From Dulcicalothrix desertica PCC 7102 (lineage in GTDB: Bacteria; Cyanobacteriota; Cyanobacteriia; Cyanobacteriales; Nostocaceae): 64,000 nucleotides of DNA. The stretch is from assembly GCF_003991905.1 (NCBI RefSeq), contig NZ_RSCL01000001.1, forward strand, positions 494,643-558,642, written 5' to 3'. The translations under genes were made by a program, and so were the position numbers. The notes beneath the pieces were generated by a model. It saw nothing but the letters and a program-made list of their open reading frames with translations, was not told where the DNA came from and made no database searches. Shown piece after piece: positions 24,031 to 32,546 of the stretch; position 1 is the stretch's first letter, and the number at the start of each line of letters is the position of its first letter.

Positions 24031-25122
24031 ATGCTCAGAGCTGGGATTGTTGGACTGCCCAACGTAGGAAAATCAACTTTATTCAACGCTTTGGTCGAAA
24101 ATGCCAAAGCTGAAGCTGCTAACTTCCCTTTTTGTACCAAAGACCCAAACGTCGGTATTGTTTCGGTTCCTGACGAACGGTTAAACGTTTTGTCAAAACT
24201 TTCCTCATCGAAGCAAATTGTTCCAGCACAGGTTGAGTTTGTCGATATTGCTGGTTTGATTAAGGGTGCGAGTAAGGGTGAGGGAATGGGTAATGCTTTC
24301 TTGTCGAACATCCGTGAGGTAGATGCTATCGTTCACATGGTGCGCTGCTTCGATGATGATGATATTATTCACGTTTCTGGTTCGGTTGACCCAGTACGGG
24401 ATATAGAAACTATTAATTTAGAACTTGCCTTAGCTGACTTAGGGCAAGTTGACAAGCGTATCGAACGTACAAAGAAACAAGCACGTGCTTCTAAAGAGGC
24501 ACAAGCTGAGTTGGTAGTATTAGAGAAAGTCGCAGCACAGTTAAACGAGGGTAAATCTGTTCGTCAGATTGATTTAACCGACGAAGAACAGGAAACAATC
24601 AAGTTTTTAGGGTTACTAACTTCCAAACCGATAATTTTTGCAGCAAATGTATCGGAAGATGACTTGGCAAGTGGTAACAAGTATGTAGAGCAAGTGCGCG
24701 CAATCGCAGGAGAAGAAAAAGCGCAAGTTGTAGTTGTTTCTGCCCAAGTAGAGTCAGAGTTAATTGAGTTACCAGCCGAAGAAAGAGCCGATTTTTTAGC
24801 TTCTCTAGGTGTTGAAGAAGGTGGATTAAAATCTTTAATTCGTGCAACCTACGCGCTGTTAGGTTTGCGAACTTATTTTACCACAGGAGAAAAAGAATCG
24901 CGCGCTTGGACTATTAAAGCAGGAATGAAGGCGCCACAAGCAGCAGGTGTTATTCACTCAGATTTTGAGCGCTGTTTTATCCGCGCAGAAACCGTTGCTT
25001 ACAATGACTTAGTAAGTACTGGTTCTATAAGTGGCGCCAGAGAGAAGGGTTTGTTACGTAAAGAAGGAAAAGAATATGTTGTTCAAGAAGGAGACGTTAT
25101 GGAATTTCTAACCAGCGCATAG
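24031..25122 (+). CDS. ychF: YchF/OLA1 ribosome-binding ATPase
   Basis: A 363-residue member of the universally conserved Obg-like YchF family, which binds ribosomes and, unlike other TRAFAC GTPases, prefers ATP. The P-loop is GLPNVGKSTLFNAL. The G2/G3 region reads FPFCTKDPNVG and VDIAGLIKGASKGEG. The usual NKxD is replaced by NVSED, as expected for ATP specificity. A coiled-coil domain spans about 120-210, and the C-terminal TGS-like domain ends with GDVMEFLTSA. Length and ends are normal. The gene starts with ATG just after a repeat pair and stands alone. Confidence 0.95.
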   Translation: MLRAGIVGLPNVGKSTLFNALVENAKAEAANFPFCTKDPNVGIVSVPDERLNVLSKLSSSKQIVPAQVEFVDIAGLIKGASKGEGMGNAFLSNIREVDAIVHMVRCFDDDDIIHVSGSVDPVRDIETINLELALADLGQVDKRIERTKKQARASKEAQAELVVLEKVAAQLNEGKSVRQIDLTDEEQETIKFLGLLTSKPIIFAANVSEDDLASGNKYVEQVRAIAGEEKAQVVVVSAQVESELIELPAEERADFLASLGVEEGGLKSLIRATYALLGLRTYFTTGEKESRAWTIKAGMKAPQAAGVIHSDFERCFIRAETVAYNDLVSTGSISGAREKGLLRKEGKEYVVQEGDVMEFLTSA

Positions 25123-25123
25123 T

Positions 25124-25322
25124 GGCAACGGATGCAACGGATGTAACGGATGTGGTTTGGGGCTTATCTTGTGGAGCGGGCATCCCTGCCCGCCCTCTAA
25201 TATTGCCCTCTAATATTGCCCTCTAATATTGCCCTCTAATATTGCCCTCTAAATATTAGGACGGGCGAGGACGCCCATCCCACAAGAGATGAGTGGAGAT
25301 TTTTTTATTTGGAAGTCCTTTA
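25124..25322. repeat. Degenerate MITE with internal tandem repeats
   Basis: A composite region between ychF and the GNAT gene. It opens with about three 9-base units (GCAACGGAT, GTAACGGAT type). A MITE-core hairpin follows (CTTGTGGAGCGGGCATCCCT), then about five 13-base units of TATTGCCCTCTAA (25195-25255). A second core (GGGCGAGGACGCCCATCCCA) leads into the MITE right end TTTGGAAGTCC plus TTTA. The left MITE end is not recognisable. The TTA at the right junction is also the reverse-strand TAA stop of the GNAT gene. Confidence 0.65.
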
Positions 25323-25826
25323 TGTGTTGCCCAGTTCCATAAAAATCCATTTGGAGTGTAGATTTGAGGGAATATCGCTTTCTGGATATGGTGCAATTTC
25401 TTGAAACCCAAACGACCGGTATAAATTTTGTGCTTCTTTAGCAAAAAAAACTGTGTCTAAACGAATTTTTATATAACCTAGTTTGGTTGCTTCACTAATT
25501 ACTGCTTCCAGTAAAGCGCGTCCAATTCCTTGTTTACGATATTCGGGCTTCACGTACATCCTTTTAACTTCGGCAGTACTTTGATTATTTCGTCTAAACC
25601 CTGCACAACCTGCATTCTGACCATTAACTTTAGCAAGAAATAAACCACATGAAGGCGCCGCAAACTGAGAAAGCTTTGCAATATCATTTCCTAAAAATTT
25701 ATCAACATCAAAACTAACATTTAACTCACGTTCAAAAATCGGCTTAACTTCACATAAATTACCATAAAACAACTCACGAATATCATCTATATCTTCCTCC
25801 ATATCCGCTAAAATAATCTTTAACAT
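25320..25826 (-). CDS. GNAT-family N-acetyltransferase
   Basis: A 168-residue acetyltransferase of the GNAT fold, moving an acetyl group from acetyl-CoA to an unknown amine. The CoA-binding motif A is EYRKQGIGRALLEAVI, preceded by the strand VKRMYVKPE and followed by GYIKIRLDTV and LYRSFGFQEI. The start MLKIILADMEED is chosen because AGGAAGAG lies eight bases upstream; longer frames overlap the divergent oxygenase gene. The stop codon TAA coincides with the TTA border of a degenerate MITE, so the natural end may have been slightly changed. Confidence 0.83.
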   Translation of the reverse strand: MLKIILADMEEDIDDIRELFYGNLCEVKPIFERELNVSFDVDKFLGNDIAKLSQFAAPSCGLFLAKVNGQNAGCAGFRRNNQSTAEVKRMYVKPEYRKQGIGRALLEAVISEATKLGYIKIRLDTVFFAKEAQNLYRSFGFQEIAPYPESDIPSNLHSKWIFMELGNT

Positions 25827-25887
25827 CTCTAACTCTTCCTTTGCGCTATGAAGCGTCCTTTGCGGTTCGTTAATTAAAATATAAAAC

Positions 25888-26742
25888 ATGTTACAAATAC
25901 CAATTATAGACTTTTCCAACTTTGCAAGCGATGACGAAACCATAAAACAAATTTACCAAGCTTGCACCGAAGTCGGATTTATGTATTTAAAAAACTTTGA
26001 CATATCCCAAGACTTAATTGAACAAGTATTCAACACCAGTAAACACTTCTTTAACCAACCCTTAGAAATTAAGCAAAAATCAGCATGGAGTGATGAATTT
26101 AGTAATCAAGGTTATGTCGGTATAGAACGCGAACGACTCAACCCAAATAAACCAGGTGATTTAAAAGAAGCATTTAATATCACCACTCAAACACAACAAC
26201 CTTATATTGTAGAATTTTTCCAAGCATGTACAAACTTGGCAAACCAAATATTAGAAGCATTTGCCCGCGCGCTAGAATTACCAGTAGACTTTTTTGCCAA
26301 CAACCACAACCAAAATCATCATACTTTAAGACTGCTACACTATCCACCAATACAAACTCCATTATTACCAGAACAAACGCGTGCTGGGGAACACTCCGAC
26401 TACGGCAGTATTACACTATTGTTTCAACATGATGAAATAAGTGGTTTGGAAATTCAGACCGCATCTGGTGACTGGATAAAGGCGCCTGCCATACCTGGTA
26501 CAGTAGTAGTCAACACGGGTGACTTAATGCAACGCTGGACGAATAACAAATTTTGCTCAACCAAACACCGCGTAGTAATTCCAGAAAATACCAACCAGTC
26601 ACGTTACTCAATCGCGTTTTTCTGTCATCCTAATGATGACACTCAAATAACCTGCTTACCAAGTTGTATAAATGAATCACCAATGTATCCGCCAATTTCA
26701 GCAAAAGAGTATCTTTTAACACGCTTGCAATCTACGTATTGA
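25888..26742 (+). CDS. 2-oxoglutarate/Fe(II)-dependent oxygenase
   Basis: A 284-residue enzyme of the isopenicillin N synthase-like 2OG-Fe(II) dioxygenase family. The N-terminal domain begins IPIIDFSNF and GFMYLKNF, as usual. The iron triad is H169 and D171 (GEHSDYGS) with H227 (STKHRVV), and R239-x-S241 (SRYSIAFF) binds 2-oxoglutarate. All residues are present, so it should be active. The substrate is unknown; relatives act on plant-type hormones, thymine and antibiotics precursors. It is divergent from the GNAT gene with a 61-base gap. Confidence 0.88.
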   Translation: MLQIPIIDFSNFASDDETIKQIYQACTEVGFMYLKNFDISQDLIEQVFNTSKHFFNQPLEIKQKSAWSDEFSNQGYVGIERERLNPNKPGDLKEAFNITTQTQQPYIVEFFQACTNLANQILEAFARALELPVDFFANNHNQNHHTLRLLHYPPIQTPLLPEQTRAGEHSDYGSITLLFQHDEISGLEIQTASGDWIKAPAIPGTVVVNTGDLMQRWTNNKFCSTKHRVVIPENTNQSRYSIAFFCHPNDDTQITCLPSCINESPMYPPISAKEYLLTRLQSTY

Positions 26743-26805
26743 TTTTTCCGAAATCAAGCTATCTTAATCAGTAGTATTGCTTAATAATAGTGATTTATAT
26801 AAGCA

Positions 26806-27639
26806 ATGCTAAATTTTAAATTAACTTTACAAAGAAGGCGCCAGTGGATATTAGGCGTACCATCATTTATATTCACCTCAGTATTAACAGCTATACCAAC
26901 ATATGCAGCAACCTTTGCGTTTTCGGAAGCTGAAATTGAACTAAATAATTTTAGTAATTTTGGAATAATCGAACTTGTGAACCAAGCCAATATATCAGGT
27001 GAGACAAATGGAGGTATATTTGGCGCCGAAAATAAAGCATTAAATAACTCAACAGCATCACCATTACAAATTAACTCTTCAGCATTTAGCCTTGCTTTTG
27101 GTGAAAATCGAGATTATGAAGGAACCGCAGAAGCACAAGCGCGCGTTCTTGGAAACTTTGACGTTGATGCAGGTCAATTATTCTCGTTTGACTTTATTGC
27201 AGCTCTTAATCTTGAAACAGAAATAGACGACCCATTGAGTGAAAGAGCTAACGCTAAAAGCGATATATCATTCTATTTATTTGATACGGTAAATATTCCA
27301 CAAGTTAATGTTCAAGATTATTTAAAATATCAACCTCTTGATTATTTTACACTCAACGCCAGTTTAAATACTTTTGGATACGATTTTCTTAACTATCAGC
27401 ACAGTCAAGGTGTCTCATTTACAAACGAGAATAAACAAACAATGTTTGGCGCCAATCAAGAGACAGCAAGCGCAATAATTCAAGGAAAATTACAACGTTC
27501 GTTTAAAAATAAAACAAATGTAACCTTAATTGCACTTCGACAAACCAAATCACAAGTCAAAGTTCCAGAAAATTCGATGTTGGTTCCATTAATTTTTATT
27601 GTTGCGACTATTGCTGTTGGTGTTTTACGAAATAAATAA
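26806..27639 (+). CDS. Exported protein with PEP-CTERM-like tail
   Basis: A 277-residue protein with an N-terminal signal peptide (ILGVPSFIFTSVLTAIPTYA, cut before ATFAF). It ends in VPENSM, a hydrophobic helix (LVPLIFIVATIAVGVL) and RNK. That tail is the layout of PEP-CTERM sorting signals, with PEN instead of PEP. The region between is beta-rich with many Asn, Phe and acidic residues and no enzyme motif, as in other surface or exopolysaccharide-associated PEP-CTERM proteins of cyanobacteria. No exosortase is in the window. Confidence 0.7.
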   Translation: MLNFKLTLQRRRQWILGVPSFIFTSVLTAIPTYAATFAFSEAEIELNNFSNFGIIELVNQANISGETNGGIFGAENKALNNSTASPLQINSSAFSLAFGENRDYEGTAEAQARVLGNFDVDAGQLFSFDFIAALNLETEIDDPLSERANAKSDISFYLFDTVNIPQVNVQDYLKYQPLDYFTLNASLNTFGYDFLNYQHSQGVSFTNENKQTMFGANQETASAIIQGKLQRSFKNKTNVTLIALRQTKSQVKVPENSMLVPLIFIVATIAVGVLRNK

Positions 27640-27650
27640 AACCATTGTAA

Positions 27651-27670
27651 AGACGTGACATGTCACGTCT
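27651..27670. terminator. Perfect palindrome AGACGTGACATGTCACGTCT
   Basis: A 20-base perfect palindrome lies between two convergent genes, with CTCTACAT after it. It belongs with the GTAGAGAC palindromes at 3723 and 56941 and probably works as a bidirectional terminator. Confidence 0.6.
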
Positions 27671-27677
27671 CTACATC

Positions 27678-28352
27678 TCATGATTTAATAAAATGATATT
27701 CCTCGTATGCGTCAGCAAAATCATCTTTACTACTACGGCGATTAGTAATATAATGGTCATAGCGATTAAGGGAAATTGTATTGCCGTGCATATGGATTTT
27801 TCCCCAACAATCTGTAGCACAATAAAACTTCTCAGTAGATATTTTTATGTCTTTGTTGAAAACTTTGTAAGTGTCAATTTGAATAAAGTTGTCTTTACAC
27901 AACAATTTTGCGACTTGTTCGACACTACCATTTGTAGATTTAGTCAACAGTGTTCCATCTGGATAAAACCTTAAATATTTACAGTACTCTAATTTTCTTC
28001 TCTCATCATAAATAGTATTCGTTTTATATAATCCGTCGTAACGAATTGAATACCAACGTTTAATATACTCGCGCAATGCTACTTTAACTCTTAATTCATT
28101 TCTATTCTTTAATAAATTATGAGCGAATTCTTTTACTTGGTCTTCTGGGTCATTTAATGCTTCGATTACAAGCGTTAAACCTTCTTCGCCATAGTTTAAA
28201 GCAGATGGTAAGGCTGCAATTTTATGCTCAACAACCTCTGTTGATAATCGTTGTTTAACTCCTTCTAATCCTCCTAAAACCACACCAGATGCGGAAGCTC
28301 TACTTTGATTCCCTAAAACAACATCATACTTTTTAGGCTGATTTGATGACAT
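27678..28352 (-). CDS. HEAT-like protein with YDVVLGN N-terminus
   Basis: A 224-residue paralogue of the protein at 14835-15485. It begins KKYDVVLGNQSRASASGVVL and GGLEGVKQRL, then has HEAT-like helices (LPSALNYGEEGLTLVIEALN, DPEDQVKEFAHNLLKNR). The aromatic beta-rich half follows (IRYDGLYKTN, YLRFYPDGTLL, GNTISLNRYDHYI). No catalytic motif is visible. The two copies are 12 kb apart in opposite orientation, so the duplication is old or involved rearrangement. Function unknown; the family seems confined to filamentous cyanobacteria, as far as I can recall. Confidence 0.68.
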   Translation of the reverse strand: MSSNQPKKYDVVLGNQSRASASGVVLGGLEGVKQRLSTEVVEHKIAALPSALNYGEEGLTLVIEALNDPEDQVKEFAHNLLKNRNELRVKVALREYIKRWYSIRYDGLYKTNTIYDERRKLEYCKYLRFYPDGTLLTKSTNGSVEQVAKLLCKDNFIQIDTYKVFNKDIKISTEKFYCATDCWGKIHMHGNTISLNRYDHYITNRRSSKDDFADAYEEYHFIKS

Positions 28353-28424
28353 TATAATTTTTATTATAGAGAAATGTTATTATAATTAGTTTATAACATT
28401 TTAGCTTTACTTGCCTCTACAAGC

Positions 28425-29558
28425 ATGACTTATGATTGGGTAGTAATTGGCGCCGGGTTTACGGGTGCAGCACTTGCGTATGAACTTGTCAAAAAAGGCT
28501 TTTCGGTTCTTTTATTAGAACAAAACGCAGTACCTGACAATGCTACCCGTTACAGTTATGGTGGTTTAGCGTTTTGGTCTGGTACTAATTTATTAACACG
28601 TCAACTTTGCGACGAAGGCAAACAACGGTATTCTGAGTTGGTGCATGAGTTGGGTAGTGATATCGAGTATCGCGAAATAGATTTACTTTTAACTATTGAC
28701 GTTGACTCAGACCCCAACACAGTTGCTAAATCTTATTCTCGCTTTCAAACAGTACCACAGTTACTTTCTGTCGAAGCTGCATGTGAATTAGAACCATTAT
28801 TAAATAAAAATGCTCTGAGCGGCGCCTTAACAGTAAAACACGGTCATATTCAACCAGAGAACACAGCACAAGCTTATATCCAAGCTTTTCTAAACTTGGG
28901 TGGAAAAATCCAAATTACCAAAGTTATTGATATTCAATTTTTGGGGGTAGAGTATAAAAACCTTGCTATTTGTGCTGGAGGTATTTCTAGGCAGTTACTT
29001 GATAAGTCTGGTATTTTCGTACAACAATATTTTACCCATGCAGAAATTCTGGAAACGGCGCCAGTCGATGTCAAACTTAGCACATTAGTAATGCCAGCAG
29101 TATTACAACGCTTTGGTTTTGAAGCGTCATCTGGTAAAGATGATGAAATTTGGCGCCATCCTGGTAATGAACCGGAGGCTGCAATATTAGATACAGGTGT
29201 AGTGCAATTTTTAGATGGTAGTTTGCGTATTGGTCAAATTAGTCGAACGCTAACAGATCCAGATGCAAAAGTTGATGCAGTAGAGAGTGAAAAGTGGTTA
29301 CGTAATAGTATAAGTCGGGTATTACCTTGCTTGTCTTCTGTACCCGCAACTTGGCGCCATTGTTTAGTCGCTTTTAGTAAAGATAGTTTGCCTTTGGTTG
29401 GCGCCGTTCCAGAACACGACAATATATATATATTCTCAGGTTTTAGTAACCCACTTGTATATATACCCCCACTTGCTTATAGATTTGCTAATTGGGTATC
29501 GGGACAAGAAGATGAAGTTATTAACCAGTTATCACCAAATCGTTTCACAAATTTTTAG
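28425..29558 (+). CDS. FAD-dependent oxidoreductase (DAO/glycine oxidase-like)
   Basis: A 377-residue flavoprotein of the D-amino-acid-oxidase/glycine oxidase fold. The N-terminal FAD-binding motif is VVIGAGFTGAALAYELVKK followed by the strand SVLLLEQ. The central substrate domain contains GALTVKHGHIQPENTAQAY, and the C-terminal FAD contact is VAFSKDSLPLVGAVP. The usual substrates of the family are amines or amino acids; the actual one is unknown. Length is normal. It stands alone and ends before hairpin 29643-29678. Confidence 0.83.
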   Translation: MTYDWVVIGAGFTGAALAYELVKKGFSVLLLEQNAVPDNATRYSYGGLAFWSGTNLLTRQLCDEGKQRYSELVHELGSDIEYREIDLLLTIDVDSDPNTVAKSYSRFQTVPQLLSVEAACELEPLLNKNALSGALTVKHGHIQPENTAQAYIQAFLNLGGKIQITKVIDIQFLGVEYKNLAICAGGISRQLLDKSGIFVQQYFTHAEILETAPVDVKLSTLVMPAVLQRFGFEASSGKDDEIWRHPGNEPEAAILDTGVVQFLDGSLRIGQISRTLTDPDAKVDAVESEKWLRNSISRVLPCLSSVPATWRHCLVAFSKDSLPLVGAVPEHDNIYIFSGFSNPLVYIPPLAYRFANWVSGQEDEVINQLSPNRFTNF

Positions 29559-29642
29559 GCTCTGGCTTCTTATATCACTTATTATTATATTTATCTAGTT
29601 AGTAATATCAACTACTTATGCATAAAGCCACTATATATAAAC

Positions 29643-29678
29643 AGCCGCTATATCTAACTAGTTGACAATATAGCGGCT
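29643..29678 (+). terminator. Hairpin after the FAD oxidoreductase
   Basis: AGCCGCTATAT and ATATAGCGGCT form a perfect 11-base stem around a 14-base loop. No T run follows, but its position 85 bases after the gene and before the HTH gene suits a terminator. Confidence 0.5.
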
Positions 29679-29736
29679 ATGTACATATTATTTAGATATG
29701 ATTGATAATGTAGTTCTCCATTAAGGAGTAAGGAGT

Positions 29737-30021
29737 GTGACTGTAGTCAACAAAATTCAAGAATTTATAAATTCAAAAAATATTAGTAAATATAAATTTA
29801 TGAAAGATACGGGTGTTGCACAACGTACAGCATACGACTTATGTAACAACCCAGCACAATTACCATCACCCGATGTTTTAAGAAAGATTTGTAATACTTA
29901 TCAAATACAACCGGGTGAAATTCTTGAATGGTTGCCTTATAAAGAGTTTGAAACACGATTTGGAAATGAAAAATTAACTATTGAAGTAAATAATGACGTT
30001 ATTCAAACAACGAAAAGCTGA
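29737..30021 (+). CDS. XRE-like helix-turn-helix regulator
   Basis: A 94-residue DNA-binding protein. Residues 5-65 form an XRE/Cro-type domain: KIQEFINSKNISKYKFMKDT, GVAQRTAYDLCNN and VLRKICNTYQIQPGEILEW. The GTG start is supported by AAGGAGTAAGGAG just before it. The tail is acidic. It sits about 230 bases before the PIN toxin-antitoxin pair and could regulate it, but the gap argues against one operon. This stretch (29.4-31.3 kb) lacks GGCGCC, hinting at recent arrival. Confidence 0.8.
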   Translation: MTVVNKIQEFINSKNISKYKFMKDTGVAQRTAYDLCNNPAQLPSPDVLRKICNTYQIQPGEILEWLPYKEFETRFGNEKLTIEVNNDVIQTTKS

Positions 30022-30249
30022 AATTTGTGCATGTTTAAGTTGTCTTTAAGACGGTACTAAGAGATAAGCTCAATAACAAATATAAGCCACTTAGTAACAA
30101 ATAGAAGTTACTTAAGAGCAACTTCCTTGACTGACAGAATTTTGACAAAACTGAAGTAGCTTATTAATACCTAAAAAACAATGAACACAAAAAACTTAAT
30201 TATAAACAAAGGTTACAATGAAGCAAAGTATGTAGAAAGGAATAATATT

Positions 30250-30588
30250 ATGCAGGCTTTGTCGTCAGATCATTCGTTGCCACCTAGTTACCCAGTATTA
30301 ATTGAAGTTGACCAGGAAAATCATTGGGTCGCAAGCGTAGTTGGTTGGGCTGATGCCAAGGGGGTCGGAACAACACGGGATGAGGCTATTCAAACGTTGC
30401 GACAGTATCTAATAGGTAAACAGTCGCGGGGTGAGTTGATTGCCTTAACGGTGGACTCTCCACAACAAGAGGTGCATCCTTGGATGGAATTTGCTGGTAT
30501 GTGGGCTTCTGATCCGCAGTTTGATGAGTTTGTAGCTGAAATGCAGGCTCAAAGGGAGTTAGATTTAAGTTGTGAGGACATTGTGTGA
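30250..30588 (+). CDS. HicB-like antitoxin partner of a PIN toxin
   Basis: A 112-residue protein with a HicB-like N-terminal fold: PPSYPVLIEVDQENHWVASV, VVGWADAKGVGTTRDEAIQT and LRQYLIGKQ. The C-terminal part is acidic and helical (PQFDEFVAEMQAQREL), likely the toxin-binding segment. The start MQALSSDHSLP has AGGAA seven bases upstream, better than a longer in-frame start. Its stop overlaps the GTG of the PIN gene (GTGA, 30585-30588). It should neutralise the neighbouring toxin and autoregulate the operon. The pairing is inferred from the overlap. Confidence 0.75.
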   Translation: MQALSSDHSLPPSYPVLIEVDQENHWVASVVGWADAKGVGTTRDEAIQTLRQYLIGKQSRGELIALTVDSPQQEVHPWMEFAGMWASDPQFDEFVAEMQAQRELDLSCEDIV

Positions 30589-31001
30589 GCTTGTGGATAT
30601 TTGATACAGATTGTTTAACTCTATTTCAGCATGGTCAACGTCAATTGGTTGAGCGGGTGGCTCGGCTACCAAGAGAGCAAGTTACAACGACAATTGTAAC
30701 TTTAGAAGAGCAGGTTCGAGGACGATTTAACCTAGTACGTCGAGCAGAAACGGTTGAACAACTGGTGAATGCATACCAACGTTTGCAGGAAGCTATCGTG
30801 TTTTTTCAACGGTTTCAAGTGTTGGAATTTTCACTTTTAGCAGGAACACACTACCGCTCGCTCAAAGAGCAAAAGTTGCGGGTCGGAAGTCGAGATTTAA
30901 GGATTGCTGCAATCGCGCTTTCAATAAATGGAATTGTAGTAACTCGAAATAAAAAGGATTTTAGTCAAGTTCCGGGACTCCAAATTGAAGATTGGCTTTA
31001 A
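30585..31001 (+). CDS. PIN-domain (VapC-like) toxin
   Basis: A 138-residue PIN-domain ribonuclease of a type II toxin-antitoxin pair. The acidic metal-binding residues are present: D7 and D9 (IFDTDCLTL), E41/E42 (TLEEQVRG), D104 (GSRDLRIAAIAL) and D125 (VVTRNKKDFSQVPGL). VapC-type enzymes cleave specific tRNAs or rRNA. The GTG start overlaps the antitoxin stop, so translation is coupled. Length and ends are normal, so it looks functional. Confidence 0.87.
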   Translation: MSLWIFDTDCLTLFQHGQRQLVERVARLPREQVTTTIVTLEEQVRGRFNLVRRAETVEQLVNAYQRLQEAIVFFQRFQVLEFSLLAGTHYRSLKEQKLRVGSRDLRIAAIALSINGIVVTRNKKDFSQVPGLQIEDWL

Positions 31002-31140
31002 CACGCGCGCGCCCTTTTATATAACAAAGACCTAGACGAAATAATCGACACAAAGAGAGTACTGCTTCGGTATATTTGTATATTTAAGGAAAAAGAACAA
31101 TGACACCAGCACAAGGCGCGCGCAACTCAAATCCCTGTCA

Positions 31141-31775
31141 ATGACCTGGCAAGCTCATGATGATTGGATTCGGTGTGTGGCTTTTTGTCCTGATGGCAAG
31201 CTAATAGCTAGTTGTGGTAATGACCATACGGTAAAAATTTGGGATAGTCAAACTGCAAAATGTTTAAAAATATTGCGCGGACATACTGATTGGGTGTGGT
31301 CGGTATATTTTGTCTTGGGTAAGCGATTTGTAATTAGTGCAATGTCTTTCAACTTGGCGCCGTCATACAGACTGGATATGGTCGGTCATGTTTAAAACTG
31401 TTTGAGGGACATACTGGAGAAATTCGCGCGCTCACTTTTATTCCTCCATCCAGAAACATACCAGAAATGCTTGTTAGCGCTAGTGATGACCACACTATTA
31501 GATTATGGGATACTCAAACAGGATGCTTTAAAGTATTAACAGGTCATCAAGACCGTATTTGGTCGGTTTGTTATAGTGCAAAATTAAATGTTTTATTTAG
31601 CTGCGGCGAGGATGAAACCATTAAACTCTGGGATATTCACGCCCTTAAATGTATAAAAACTTTAACAATTCCTAAACCCTACGAAGGAATGAATATTAAT
31701 GGTGTTTCTGGTTTAAATTCGGCGACACTCCAATCTTTGCGGGTTTTAGGTGCCTCTGTACAGGCGCCTGAGTAG
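31141..31775 (+). pseudogene. Decayed C-terminal part of a WD40 protein
   Basis: Three WD40 blades can be read: HDDWIRCVAFCPDGKLIASC / HTVKIWDSQTAKCL, HTDWVWSVYF and HTIRLWDTQTGCFKVLTGHQ. They end in YEGMNINGVSGLNSATLQSL, the usual tail of cyanobacterial NB-ARC/AAA-WD40 proteins. A frameshift and deletion near 31340-31365 break the frame; the lost blade resumes as GRSCLKLFEGHTGEIRALTF in another frame. The N-terminal ATPase half is absent. It is a remnant of a much longer gene. Confidence 0.8.
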
Positions 31776-31826
31776 TTCCCAAAATTAACGGCATTGTAGA
31801 ATAATTTATTTCTTGAACTGCTCTTA

Positions 31827-31932
31827 GGGACTTCCAAAAATTAAATTCTTCATATTGTGGAATGGGCGTCCCCGCCCGTTGGGGATGCCCACCCCACAAG
31901 AAAATTCTGGAGATTTTTTATTTGGATGTCCC
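31827..31932. mobile_element. 106-bp MITE, GGGACTTCC family
   Basis: The ends GGGACTTCCAAA and TTTGGATGTCCC (one mismatch) are flanked by TTA on both sides (31824-31826 and 31933-31935). The inner hairpin contains GTGGAATGGGCGTCCCCGCC and GGGGATGCCCACCCCACAAG. It is 52 bases after the WD40 remnant and has no coding capacity. Confidence 0.78.
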
Positions 31933-32123
31933 TTAGTGGAACTTGGCGCCTCCTTATAGTGTCTTTCAGTAAAAATAGTTTGTTTTCTTCTTCGCGCTGG
32001 TCATGTCAGGAAATAATGACTAACTTCTTGAAGAAATATCTTAAAATCGTTTTATAGCGTTATAGTTATATATAGTTGTGATGAATATGTGTTGGGTTGC
32101 TCGCTGTCGTCGCTACACCCAAC

Positions 32124-32516
32124 CTACCAGTGGTTATTACTTTCTGTTCCATCACTTGGTACTATAGTTTGGTCTTCTAGGACGGCTTTTACCATGTCTG
32201 ACTCAGCAAGTGCGTTGACACCAGCAGCAGAAATTTCAATGGGAATTTGACCTAATGCTCCTGGGTTATCACTAAGAGGGTGTCCACCAAAATCTTTAAT
32301 AATATTAAGAATATATTCAAATGCGAGTTTAGCCGAGTTGCGTATTGATTCAATCGCAGCTTTGCGCTCCGCAGGAGATTGACGGGCGCCACAGTTTTTC
32401 CCATTATCGATATGGAGAAAAACAATGACGCGAACTTTCTGCTGCGGTTGCAAATTACTTAAGCGATTTGCAAAATCGACGCTAATTTTGTGATTAAAAG
32501 GGTTACGCTGATACAT
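32124..32516 (-). CDS. Stand-alone protease propeptide-like protein
   Basis: A 130-residue protein 30 bases downstream of the subtilase gene on the same strand. Its pattern of VRVIVFLHID, a helix (RKAAIESIRNSAKLAFEYIL) and IPIEISAAGVNALAESDMVK followed by AVLEDQT is that of the inhibitor I9/propeptide fold. The subtilase N-terminal region has the same pattern. It may act as a separate intramolecular-chaperone or inhibitor of the protease. This is inference from fold pattern and operon position. No signal peptide is visible. Confidence 0.6.
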   Translation of the reverse strand: MYQRNPFNHKISVDFANRLSNLQPQQKVRVIVFLHIDNGKNCGARQSPAERKAAIESIRNSAKLAFEYILNIIKDFGGHPLSDNPGALGQIPIEISAAGVNALAESDMVKAVLEDQTIVPSDGTESNNHW

Positions 32517-32546
32517 ATAATAGATGATGCAATCCCCTGGCGGCTC

